From positions 1-7,254 of the forward strand of contig JAMOMS010000235.1 of NCBI GenBank assembly GCA_027067015.1: a DNA stretch of 7,254 nt. The letters run 5' to 3'. The position numbers and the translations under genes were made by a program. This document shows, piece by piece, positions 1 to 6,359 of this stretch. This DNA is from Campylobacterales bacterium (GTDB lineage: Bacteria; Campylobacterota; Campylobacteria; Campylobacterales; Hydrogenimonadaceae). Each line of letters starts with the position of its first letter. Position 1 is the first letter of the stretch. The notes beneath the pieces were generated by a model that was not told the DNA's origin, searched no databases, and was given only the letters and a program-made list of their open reading frames with translations.

Positions 1-1072
1 GTCCCACGGGCACATAGTAGGCCCTCTCCTCCTCAAAACAGAAGCTAAAGCCCACCAAATCGGCCTGCCGTACATCCAACGAGTCGGTTTCGGTATCGAT
101 CGCCACAGGGGTGTCGGGCCCGATGGAGGCCACCAGTTCGGCCAACTGTTTCTCATCATCCACCAACAAAGCCTCAAAACGGCTTGTCGACGCTTTGGGC
201 GCCTCTTTGACCCGCGTCGAAGGCCCCAGCCGCCGCAGGATTGCCCGCATCTGCAGACGTTGGAGATCCTCTTTGATCTTTAAAAGCGGCTCCTCTTCGG
301 GCAGGGCCAGGCTTTGGAGGTCGCATGTTTGAAACAGGTCATCTTTGAGTGTCACCAGTTCCCGACTGCGGAAAGCCTCCGCTTTGTGGGTCTCAAGCAG
401 TCGGCGGATCCGTTCGGGCTTGACCTCATCCAGCCTCTCATATATGGCGTCCAGGCTTCCAAACTGCGTCAAAAGCTTTACCGCCGTCTTGGGGCCGATC
501 CCCTTGACACCGGGCACGTTGTCGGAACTGTCGCCGATAAGCGCCTGGTAATCGGTAAACTGCCGGGGGTGGATGCCGTACTTCTCAAACGCCGCCTTTT
601 CGTCAATCTCCACCTTTTTAAGCGGATCAAACAGCACCACCCTGCCGTCGTCGATGAGTTGGTAGAGGTCTTTGTCGTGGCTGACAATGCGCACCTTCAG
701 CCCCCGCTCTTTGGCGCACCGTACCATGGAGGCGATAATGTCGTCGGCCTCATACCCCTCTTTGGCCATCTTCGCCAACCCCATCTTCTCAATCCACGCA
801 ATCGCCACGGGCAACTGCGTTTTGAGCTCCTCGGGGGCTTCGGGGCGGTTGGCTTTGTATTGGGGATCAATCTCCTGCCGAAAACTCGGCCCCGGGGCGT
901 CCAGGGCAAAGAGAAGGTAGTCGGTGGGGTACTCTTTTTCAAGATTGAGAATGAGGTTGGCAAAACCGGTCAGCAATCCCGTGGGAAACCCCTCCGCGCT
1001 TTTGAGCGGCGGCAGGGCGTAGTAGCTTCGGAAAAAGAAGCCGAAGGTATCGATCAGCGTCAGGGTCTTCAT
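1..1072 (-). CDS. polA: DNA polymerase I, N-terminal part (5' nuclease domain and start of 3'-5' exonuclease domain), truncated by window edge
   Basis: Pol I removes RNA primers and fills gaps in Okazaki fragment processing and excision repair. I translated the minus strand from the ATG at 1072-1070 and found 357 open codons with no stop before the window edge, so the C-terminal polymerase domain lies outside. The 5' nuclease domain (about residues 1-285) keeps its metal-binding acidic residues: D8 in LIDTFG, D58 in FALDAPG, Y107-E-A-D-D111, D133 and D135 in SHDKDLY, and D181/D184 in GDSSDNVPG, followed by the helix-hairpin-helix GVKGIGPKTA (188-197). A proofreading domain begins near residue 300, and its Exo I motif D326-T-E328 is present, so at least that catalytic pair is intact. 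The ATG overlaps the stop of the upstream HDOD gene (ATGA), with only a weak ribosome binding site, which suggests translational coupling. The family call is certain; activity of the unseen polymerase domain cannot be judged. Confidence 0.97.
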   Translation of the reverse strand, partial: MKTLTLIDTFGFFFRSYYALPPLKSAEGFPTGLLTGFANLILNLEKEYPTDYLLFALDAPGPSFRQEIDPQYKANRPEAPEELKTQLPVAIAWIEKMGLAKMAKEGYEADDIIASMVRCAKERGLKVRIVSHDKDLYQLIDDGRVVLFDPLKKVEIDEKAAFEKYGIHPRQFTDYQALIGDSSDNVPGVKGIGPKTAVKLLTQFGSLDAIYERLDEVKPERIRRLLETHKAEAFRSRELVTLKDDLFQTCDLQSLALPEEEPLLKIKEDLQRLQMRAILRRLGPSTRVKEAPKASTSRFEALLVDDEKQLAELVASIGPDTPVAIDTETDSLDVRQADLVGFSFCFEEERAYYVPVG

Positions 1073-1887
1073 GCGTCCCACTGCGCCTTTAGCTCTTCCA
1101 GTACCTCCTGCAAACTCTCTTCATCCAATCCGCCCTTTTTGGCGATCATGACGGCCCGCTTTACGCTCTTTTGCGCCAACGGGGCGGTGACGCTGACCGC
1201 CTCATTACAGACCCGAAGCACCCAGGCGTCCATTTTAACCTCGTTATCGGCCTGGTTGGGCTGGTCCGCCCACTGAATCATATCGGCAAAGAGCGGATCA
1301 AACTCCCAGTGTTTGAGCATGGCCGCGCTCACTTTGGCGGTGGTGACATCCAGGTAGTTGCGCTCGATCTCGCGAATGTCCCATCCCGCCTCCAACTCGG
1401 CTCGGAAGGTGGCGTCCTCACCTTCTAAAAGCAGTTCGTCGGCAATGACGATTTTACCGATCTCCTGCAAGAGCGCCGGCAAACGGATTCTCTCCGCCCT
1501 GGAGGCATCCAGCTTACGCATCCACCTTTGCGCCAAAAGACTTTGAAAGGTTGAGATTTTGGCCAGCTTTTCGCTGGTAATCCCGTAGGGAGAGAGGTCG
1601 GAGCGAAGCATATTGCGCACCGAAAGGCTTACCACCAGATCCTTGACCGCCTTCATCCCCAATAGCGCCACCGCCTGCTCCACACTGCTGATCTCTTTTC
1701 GCAGGCCGTAATAGGCGGAGTTGAGGGTTTTAAGCAGGTCGGCCACCACCATCGGGTCTTTTTCGATCACCGCCGCGATCTTCTTCACATCCACGTTGGG
1801 ATCGGCATACGCTTTCTCCAGCTCGTTTACCGTCTGGGGAAGGGGCGGAAGGGCGTTGATACGTTCCACCAGCTTCTTGTTGATCAT
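1069..1887 (-). CDS. HDOD-domain protein (putative signalling/regulatory protein)
   Basis: This is a 272-residue soluble protein with no signal peptide or membrane segment. The HDOD core spans about residues 10-205: LPPLPQTV (13-20), DPMVVADLLKTLNSAYYG (44-61), ISSVEQAVALLGMKAV (66-81) and the helix ALLQEIGKIVI (138-148). HDOD domains are HD-type folds without the usual metal site. Here the position of the HD pair is Q141-E142, in line with a non-catalytic, protein-binding or regulatory role. The last 65 residues are a helical, charged tail of unknown function, and no GGDEF, EAL, receiver or other output domain is fused to it. The ATG at 1887 has GAGGA about 8 bases upstream and a possible promoter just before it. 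The gene lies 45 bp after uvrA, and its TGA overlaps the polA ATG. Its partner and signal cannot be read from the sequence; a link to DNA repair is inferred from position only. Confidence 0.93.
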   Translation of the reverse strand: MINKKLVERINALPPLPQTVNELEKAYADPNVDVKKIAAVIEKDPMVVADLLKTLNSAYYGLRKEISSVEQAVALLGMKAVKDLVVSLSVRNMLRSDLSPYGITSEKLAKISTFQSLLAQRWMRKLDASRAERIRLPALLQEIGKIVIADELLLEGEDATFRAELEAGWDIREIERNYLDVTTAKVSAAMLKHWEFDPLFADMIQWADQPNQADNEVKMDAWVLRVCNEAVSVTAPLAQKSVKRAVMIAKKGGLDEESLQEVLEELKAQWDA

Positions 1888-1914
1888 GGGCCTTGTCCTC
1901 GTTTTTTGAGAACC

Positions 1915-1923
1915 AGTATAGCA
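1915..1923 (-). promoter_or_regulatory. Candidate extended -10 promoter for the HDOD-polA genes
   Basis: In the 45-bp gap between uvrA and the HDOD gene the minus strand reads TGCTATACT, an extended -10 (TGn plus a five-of-six match to TATAAT). No good -35 hexamer lies 16-18 bases upstream, which is common for extended -10 promoters and for Campylobacterota sigma-70 promoters. Transcription would start near 1908 and leave a leader of about 20 bases carrying the GAGGA ribosome binding site. It would let HDOD-polA be expressed partly independently of uvrA. This is inferred from sequence match only. Confidence 0.4.
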
Positions 1924-1932
1924 AACCGATCG

Positions 1933-4746
1933 TTAAACTATTCCAAGCTCCTTGGCCAGGAAACGGCCGGTGTAACTTCCCGTTTTTTCATGTGATCTCG
2001 CTACCGTTTCGGGGTCGCCCACAGCCACCACTTTGCCGCCGCCGTCACCCCCTTCGGGCCCCATGTCGATGATATAGTCGGCGTTTTTGATCATATCCAT
2101 ATTGTGCTCAATGACCAGCACGCTGTTACCCAACTCCGTGAGATGGTGCAGTACTTTTGTCAGCCTGTCCACGTCGGCGAAATGAAGCCCCGTGGTGGGC
2201 TCGTCCAGAATGTAGAGGGTATTGCCCGTATCCCGGCGGGAGAGCTCCTTGGCCAGTTTGATGCGCTGGGCCTCGCCGCCGGAGAGGGTGACGGCGTTTT
2301 GGCCCAGGGTAATATAGCCCAGCCCCACGTCATAAAGGGTTTTGAGCTTGTTGAAGATTTTGGGATGGGCCTCGAAAAAGCGCATCGCCTCCTCCACGCT
2401 CATGGCCAGTACATCGGCGATATTTTTGCCTTTGTAGTAGATCTCCAGAGTCTGGGGATTGTAGCGCTTGCCCCCGCAGGCGTCACACTTGACCATGACA
2501 TCGGGCAGAAAGTGCATCTCAATTTTGATCTCCCCCTCCCCCTGACACTTCTCGCACCGCCCGCCTTTGACGTTAAAACTAAAACGCCCCGGCTTGTAGC
2601 CGCGAATCTGGGCCTCTTTGGTCTTGACAAAGAGCTGACGGATCTCGTCCATGACGCCGGTATAGGTGGCGGGGTTGGAGCGCGGGGTACGGCCAATGGG
2701 ACTTTGGTCCAGGTAGATCACCTTATCGAGTTGCTCCAGCCCCTCAATCGCCACGCCGTCAACCTTTTGCACCCGTTTGGCCCGATTCAGCAGTTCCCTG
2801 GCCACCGGCAGTAGGGTTTGCAAGATCAAAGAGCTCTTGCCGCTACCGCTTACGCCCGTAACACAAACAAAGTTTCTTAACGGAATCTTGACCGACAGGT
2901 CGCGGATATTGTTAATGTTGACGTGCCTGATCTCGATCCACGCCTCCTGGGGACGGCGGTGAAAATACTCGATCTTTTTGCGCCCGGTCAGGTACTCGGC
3001 GGTCAGGGAATCGCTCTTTTTAAGCGCTTTTAGCGGCCCCGCGAAGACAATCTCACCGCCGTAGCGCCCCGCGCCGGGGCCGATGTCGACAATAAAATCG
3101 GCGGACTCTATGGTCTCTTTGTCGTGCTCTACCACGTAGACGCTGTTGCCTTTGTCCCGCAGGGATTTAAGGGTGCGGATGAGCTTTTGGGTGTCGCGTT
3201 CATGCAGGCCGATACTGGGCTCATCCAGCACGTACATCACCCCCGTCAGGCCCGATCCGATCTGGCTGGCGATGCGAATCCGCTGGGCCTCCCCGCCGCT
3301 GATGGTTCGCGCGTCACGCCCCAGCGTCAGATACCCCAGCCCCACGTCGTGCAGAAAAAAGAGGCGCTCGCGGATCTCTTTGAGAATCGGCTCGGCGATC
3401 ATCTTCTGCTGATCGTTGAATGTCTCAAATCGGCTCTTGTCGCGGAAAAACTCGTAGCATTGGGCAATGGGCATATCGATGATCTCGGCGATGGTACGCC
3501 CGGCCACCCGCACCGCCAGCGATTCGGGCTTGAGCCGGTGTCCCCGACACTTGTCGCACACCTTCTCGATCATATACTCCCCAAACTCCCGATCATCCTT
3601 GAGCATATCGTAGCTGATCTTCACCGCCCCCGGCCAGACCCGCTCCAGCCGGTGGCGTTTCCAGGTAAAATGCACCACCTCGGCACTGCCGTAGAGAATC
3701 TGCTTTTTCTGGTGCTCTTCCAGCGTCTCGTACGGCACGTCGGTCGCAATGCCCGCCTGCTCGCAAAAGGCGGTCAAAAACTTGAAATAGTAACTGCGGT
3801 TGTAGCCGTACAGGGTTTTGATGGCCCCCTCACCCACGCTAAGATGCGGGTCGATCACTTTTTTCAGATCCAGCGTATAGCGCATCCCCAGCCCGTCGCA
3901 GGCGGGACAGGCCCCTTTGGGGGAGTTGAACGAAAAGCTCAAAGGCTCCAACGGATCAAAACTCACTTTACAGTGAAAACAGGCCAGGTGCTCGCTGTAG
4001 TGGATCAACCTCTCGGTGTTCATCTCTTCAAAGTTGAGCACCTCGATCTCCACCTCGCCGTAGCTCTCTCCCAGCGCTTTTTCAATATCCTGGGCGATCC
4101 GCTCACGACTGCTTTCTTTAACCGCCACCCTATCGATCACCGCCTTGATGGTGTGCTTTTTGGTCTTGCTTAGCTCAATCTCCTCGTCCAGCCGCACCAT
4201 CACCCCGTCGATCATCGCCCGCACATACCCTTTGTGTCTTAGCGACTCGATCAGATCGGCAAAGGTCCCCTTCTTCTCCCGTACCAGCGGCGCCATAATG
4301 ACCAGCTTGGCCCCCTCGGGAAGCCCCAACACCTGCTCAATTATATCCGCCGCGCTCATCTGCGACACCTCCCGGCCGCACAAATGACAGTGTTGGGTGC
4401 CCACCCGCGCAAAGAGCAGTCGCAGGTAGTCGTAGATTTCGGTAATGGTCCCCACCGTGGAGCGGGGGTTTTTGGAGGTGGTCTTCTGGTCAATGGCAAT
4501 GGCGGGCGTCAGCCCCTCTATCTTGTCCACGTCGGGCTTGCCCACCCGATCAAGAAACTGCCGGGCATAGGCGCTAAGCGACTCAATGTAGCGCCGTTGC
4601 CCCTCGGCGTAAAGGGTTTCAAAAGCCAGCGTACTCTTGCCGCTTCCGCTAAGCCCCGTAAAGACCACCAGCGCGTTTTTGGGAATCTCCAGGTCGATAT
4701 TTTTGAGGTTGTTCTCCCTGGCGCCGAAAATTTTAATACGCTCCAT
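1933..4746 (-). CDS. uvrA: Excinuclease ABC subunit A (UvrA)
   Basis: UvrA is the dimeric ATPase that recognises bulky DNA lesions and loads UvrB in nucleotide excision repair. The protein has 937 residues, the usual full length (E. coli about 940), with all landmarks in order. They are Walker A1 GLSGSGKST (31-39), a C120/C123 pair, the first zinc module C256/C259 with C280/C283, signature ISGGEAQ (482-488) and Walker B YVLDEP (505-510). The second half has Walker A2 GVSGSGKSS (631-639), the C-terminal zinc finger C731/C734 with C754/C757, signature LSGGEAQ (821-827) and Walker B YILDEP (845-850). It is therefore a complete class I-type UvrA without truncation. The ATG lies 3 bp after the stop of the upstream permease gene (TAATCTATG) with only a weak GGGG-type ribosome binding site, so translation is probably coupled to it. 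I see no LexA-type operator in front of the unit. Confidence 0.99.
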   Translation of the reverse strand: MERIKIFGARENNLKNIDLEIPKNALVVFTGLSGSGKSTLAFETLYAEGQRRYIESLSAYARQFLDRVGKPDVDKIEGLTPAIAIDQKTTSKNPRSTVGTITEIYDYLRLLFARVGTQHCHLCGREVSQMSAADIIEQVLGLPEGAKLVIMAPLVREKKGTFADLIESLRHKGYVRAMIDGVMVRLDEEIELSKTKKHTIKAVIDRVAVKESSRERIAQDIEKALGESYGEVEIEVLNFEEMNTERLIHYSEHLACFHCKVSFDPLEPLSFSFNSPKGACPACDGLGMRYTLDLKKVIDPHLSVGEGAIKTLYGYNRSYYFKFLTAFCEQAGIATDVPYETLEEHQKKQILYGSAEVVHFTWKRHRLERVWPGAVKISYDMLKDDREFGEYMIEKVCDKCRGHRLKPESLAVRVAGRTIAEIIDMPIAQCYEFFRDKSRFETFNDQQKMIAEPILKEIRERLFFLHDVGLGYLTLGRDARTISGGEAQRIRIASQIGSGLTGVMYVLDEPSIGLHERDTQKLIRTLKSLRDKGNSVYVVEHDKETIESADFIVDIGPGAGRYGGEIVFAGPLKALKKSDSLTAEYLTGRKKIEYFHRRPQEAWIEIRHVNINNIRDLSVKIPLRNFVCVTGVSGSGKSSLILQTLLPVARELLNRAKRVQKVDGVAIEGLEQLDKVIYLDQSPIGRTPRSNPATYTGVMDEIRQLFVKTKEAQIRGYKPGRFSFNVKGGRCEKCQGEGEIKIEMHFLPDVMVKCDACGGKRYNPQTLEIYYKGKNIADVLAMSVEEAMRFFEAHPKIFNKLKTLYDVGLGYITLGQNAVTLSGGEAQRIKLAKELSRRDTGNTLYILDEPTTGLHFADVDRLTKVLHHLTELGNSVLVIEHNMDMIKNADYIIDMGPEGGDGGGKVVAVGDPETVARSHEKTGSYTGRFLAKELGIV

Positions 4747-4749
4747 AGA

Positions 4750-5490
4750 TTACCCCAGAAAGATTTTTTTGAGCATCAACGCCAAAATCACCGTATACAA
4801 AACGATAAGGGCGTTTTTGTGTTTCGCGTTGCCGGTTTTGGAGGCCAGCCTAATACCCGCCTGCACCCCCAGCAGTGAGGCGACCCCGACGATCACCCCG
4901 TGATAGTAGTCGATATGCCCCGTCACGGAGAGGCTGATCAGCCCCGAGATGGAGGAGAAGACCACGAAAAAGAGCCCCGCGCTCACCGCCTTTTTGAGCG
5001 GATAGTGCAGTATCCCCACCAAAATCGGCGTCAATAAAACCGAACCGCCGATCCCCATGCTGATGGCAAAAAGGCCGATCCCCGCCCCGACGCCAAAGAG
5101 CACCCGGGCGGGCAGGTCATGCTCAAGCGAAGGATCAGGCTCGACGGCGTGAAAAAAGCGATAAAGCGCCAAGGCCACCACCCCCACAAAAGCCACCTCC
5201 AACGCGATGTCGGGCACAACTTTCAATAGCCACCCGCTCCCCAGCGCCCCGACAAAACCGCCCACGCCAATGAGCGTCCCCTCCTGAAGGTTGAGCTTAC
5301 CCCGGCGGTAGTTGAGCCAGGAGCCGTAGACGGAGCTAAAAACCATCTGCGTCACCGAAATGCCGACGGCCGTTTTGATGTCAAACCCCAAAAAGATGAG
5401 CGCGGGCACCAGCATGGTACCGCCGCCGATACCGAAAAACCCGGACATGGCGCCGATAACGGTACCCACCACGATCAAAGACAGTTCCAT
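4750..5490 (-). CDS. TauE/SafE family (UPF0721-type) membrane permease
   Basis: This is a 246-residue, strongly hydrophobic inner-membrane protein with roughly seven to eight membrane helices. It shows the internal duplication of the TauE/SafE (formerly DUF81) family. The first repeat has GFFGIGGGTMLVPALI (17-32) followed by AVGISVTQMVFSS (41-53). The second has SMGIGGSVLLTPILVG (144-159) followed by AVSAGLFFVVFSS (168-180). The family is linked to export or uptake of sulfoacetate, sulfite, other organosulfonates or similar small anions, but members are widespread and substrates cannot be assigned from sequence. The ATG at 5490 is preceded by AGGAG at an 8-base spacing and a TATAAT promoter, so it is the first gene of the leftward unit. 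Its stop is 3 bp from the uvrA ATG. No sulfur-metabolism neighbour is present, so a sulfur anion is only one possibility. Confidence 0.92.
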   Translation of the reverse strand: MELSLIVVGTVIGAMSGFFGIGGGTMLVPALIFLGFDIKTAVGISVTQMVFSSVYGSWLNYRRGKLNLQEGTLIGVGGFVGALGSGWLLKVVPDIALEVAFVGVVALALYRFFHAVEPDPSLEHDLPARVLFGVGAGIGLFAISMGIGGSVLLTPILVGILHYPLKKAVSAGLFFVVFSSISGLISLSVTGHIDYYHGVIVGVASLLGVQAGIRLASKTGNAKHKNALIVLYTVILALMLKKIFLG

Positions 5491-5514
5491 TCATCCCTCT
5501 CCTGTAAACCGGAT

Positions 5515-5544
5515 ATTATACATAAAGGGGTTTGAACGGGACAA
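5515..5544 (-). promoter_or_regulatory. Candidate sigma-70-type promoter for the permease-uvrA unit
   Basis: On the minus strand a perfect -10, TATAAT (5520-5515), is preceded at 18 bases by TTGTCC (5544-5539), a four-of-six match to the -35 consensus. Predicted transcription start is near 5508, giving a leader of about 18 bases that contains the AGGAG ribosome binding site (5503-5499). The position fits the first gene of the leftward unit. This rests on sequence match and spacing only. Confidence 0.55.
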
Positions 5545-5576
5545 ATCGGGTAAGGCGTAATTTAAAGATTTTAGTC

Positions 5577-5582
5577 TATAAT
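5577..5582 (+). promoter_or_regulatory. Candidate -10 element of the CheX-like/fliN/fliO unit
   Basis: TATAAT on the plus strand sits 30 bases before the GTG start at 5613, after an AT-rich stretch (5558-5576). No convincing -35 hexamer is seen at 16-18 bases (GGCGTA or neighbours), as is typical of Campylobacterota housekeeping promoters. I found no sigma-54 (-24 GGC / -12 TGC) or sigma-28 pattern in the spacer, so this early/basal flagellar unit is probably read by the housekeeping sigma factor. The site lies about 57 bp from the divergent -10 of the permease unit. Confidence 0.45.
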
Positions 5583-5612
5583 CAGAAGAGATTCCAAACG
5601 TAAGGACAACGC

Positions 5613-6044
5613 GTGATCGCACTATTTGACCGGTCCGTCGAAGAGGTGTTTCGCCAACATCTGGGGATTGAGACGCAACCGTGCAAAAGCCGCCCCAAAG
5701 GTGAGGGGTATCTGGCGGCCATCCCTTTTGTCTTTGAGAAAAAAGAGGAGGAGGCGCTGGTTTGGGTTCAACGCCGTACCCTCATCAAGCTGGCAAACAC
5801 GCTCCTGTTTGAGGAGCATCCCGATGAGGAGACTTTGCAAGATCTTTGCGCGGAGTTGGCCAACTTTATCGTCGGCCACGCCAAAATGGTTGCCAGCGAC
5901 CGGCAGATCGCCTGTGAAATGGGCACGCCCCGCTTCCTTGGCAAAGGGCCGATCTCTAAAGAGGGACACACCCTGCTCTACAAAATAGAGGGCCGTTGCA
6001 TGGCCGTCACGCTGAAAGGTTTTCATGGCGACCACGCCTCCTGA
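5613..6044 (+). CDS. CheX-like (CheC/CheX/FliY family) putative CheY-P phosphatase domain protein
   Basis: This is a 143-residue soluble protein with no signal peptide. Residues 77-91 read DLCAELANFIVGHAK, matching the CheC/CheX/FliY active-site signature D/S-x3-E-x2-N, with E81 and N84 as the expected catalytic pair. G88, K91 and GTPRFLGKG (104-112) match the later conserved G, K and P/G positions of CheX domains. Proteins of this family remove phosphate from CheY-P and so return the flagellar motor to its default rotation. The start is GTG at 5613, supported by AAGGA six bases upstream; the next in-frame methionine is residue 92, inside the domain. The fliN start lies within its last 20 bases in another frame, so the two are translationally linked. 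The best alternative is a structural C-ring or FliN-partner protein that keeps the fold without phosphatase activity. The family call is good; the activity is inferred. Confidence 0.8.
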   Translation: MIALFDRSVEEVFRQHLGIETQPCKSRPKGEGYLAAIPFVFEKKEEEALVWVQRRTLIKLANTLLFEEHPDEETLQDLCAELANFIVGHAKMVASDRQIACEMGTPRFLGKGPISKEGHTLLYKIEGRCMAVTLKGFHGDHAS

Positions 6045-6357
6045 GCAGACCCAAACCGAAACCGAAAAGGGGCATGAAAGCCGCCTACAGTTTGACTTTC
6101 GGCGATTGCTCGATATTGAGGTGGTCATCACCTCCTATCTTGGCGAGACGGAGCTGACATTGGAAGAGATTCTCAAACTTGACGTCGGCTCGGTCATCGA
6201 CCTGCAAAAGCCGGCGGGCGAGAGTGTGGAAACCTATGTCAACGGCCGCATTATCGGCAAGGGGGAGGTGATGGTTTACGAAAAGAACCTGGCCATCCGC
6301 ATCAACGAGATTCTCGATGCCGACGCCGTTATCTACTACCTTTCCAAAGAGAAGTGA
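6025..6357 (+). CDS. fliN: Flagellar motor switch protein FliN
   Basis: FliN is a C-ring component that, with FliM and FliG, sets motor rotation and helps export-substrate docking. The 110-residue protein has a short polar N-terminus (1-20, rich in T, E and Q) and one SpoA/FliN surface-presentation domain (about 24-107). Within it are DIEVVITSYLGETELTLEEI (30-49), LDVGSVIDL (52-60), YVNGRIIGKGEV (71-82) and the terminal LAIRINEI (89-96), all typical of FliN. Its length is normal for a stand-alone FliN. The ATG at 6025 has AAAGG five bases upstream and lies inside the end of the CheX-like gene (20-bp overlap, different frame). Its TGA overlaps a possible GTG start of the next gene. The position between a CheX-like gene and fliO agrees with the flagellar assignment. 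Confidence 0.95.
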   Translation: MATTPPEQTQTETEKGHESRLQFDFRRLLDIEVVITSYLGETELTLEEILKLDVGSVIDLQKPAGESVETYVNGRIIGKGEVMVYEKNLAIRINEILDADAVIYYLSKEK

Positions 6358-6359
6358 CC

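Noticed and set aside
314..1276. A long plus-strand open frame (320 codons) opposite polA and the HDOD gene
   Set aside because: The minus strand here encodes clear Pol I and HDOD motifs. The antisense frame has no recognisable domain and is a by-product of GC-rich coding sequence.
1888..1932. A terminator between uvrA and the HDOD gene, around the palindrome CGATCG and a run of six T
   Set aside because: CGATCG is only a six-base palindrome with no stable stem next to the T run; nothing resembles an intrinsic terminator.
3124..4173. A 349-codon plus-strand frame, and another of 236 codons at 2104-2814, opposite uvrA
   Set aside because: Both lie wholly inside a full-length uvrA with every motif intact. 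Their translations are low-complexity and histidine/leucine-rich without domains, as expected of antisense shadows.
6025..6044. Frameshift that had split a single FliY-like gene into the CheX-like gene and fliN
   Set aside because: fliN has its own AAAGG ribosome binding site and ATG, and the CheX-like frame ends with its own stop just past its domain. As I recall, separate genes in this order also occur in relatives.
5622..6131. A 169-codon minus-strand frame opposite the CheX-like gene and fliN
   Set aside because: The plus strand carries the CheX signature and the FliN domain with good ribosome binding sites; the antisense frame has no family features.
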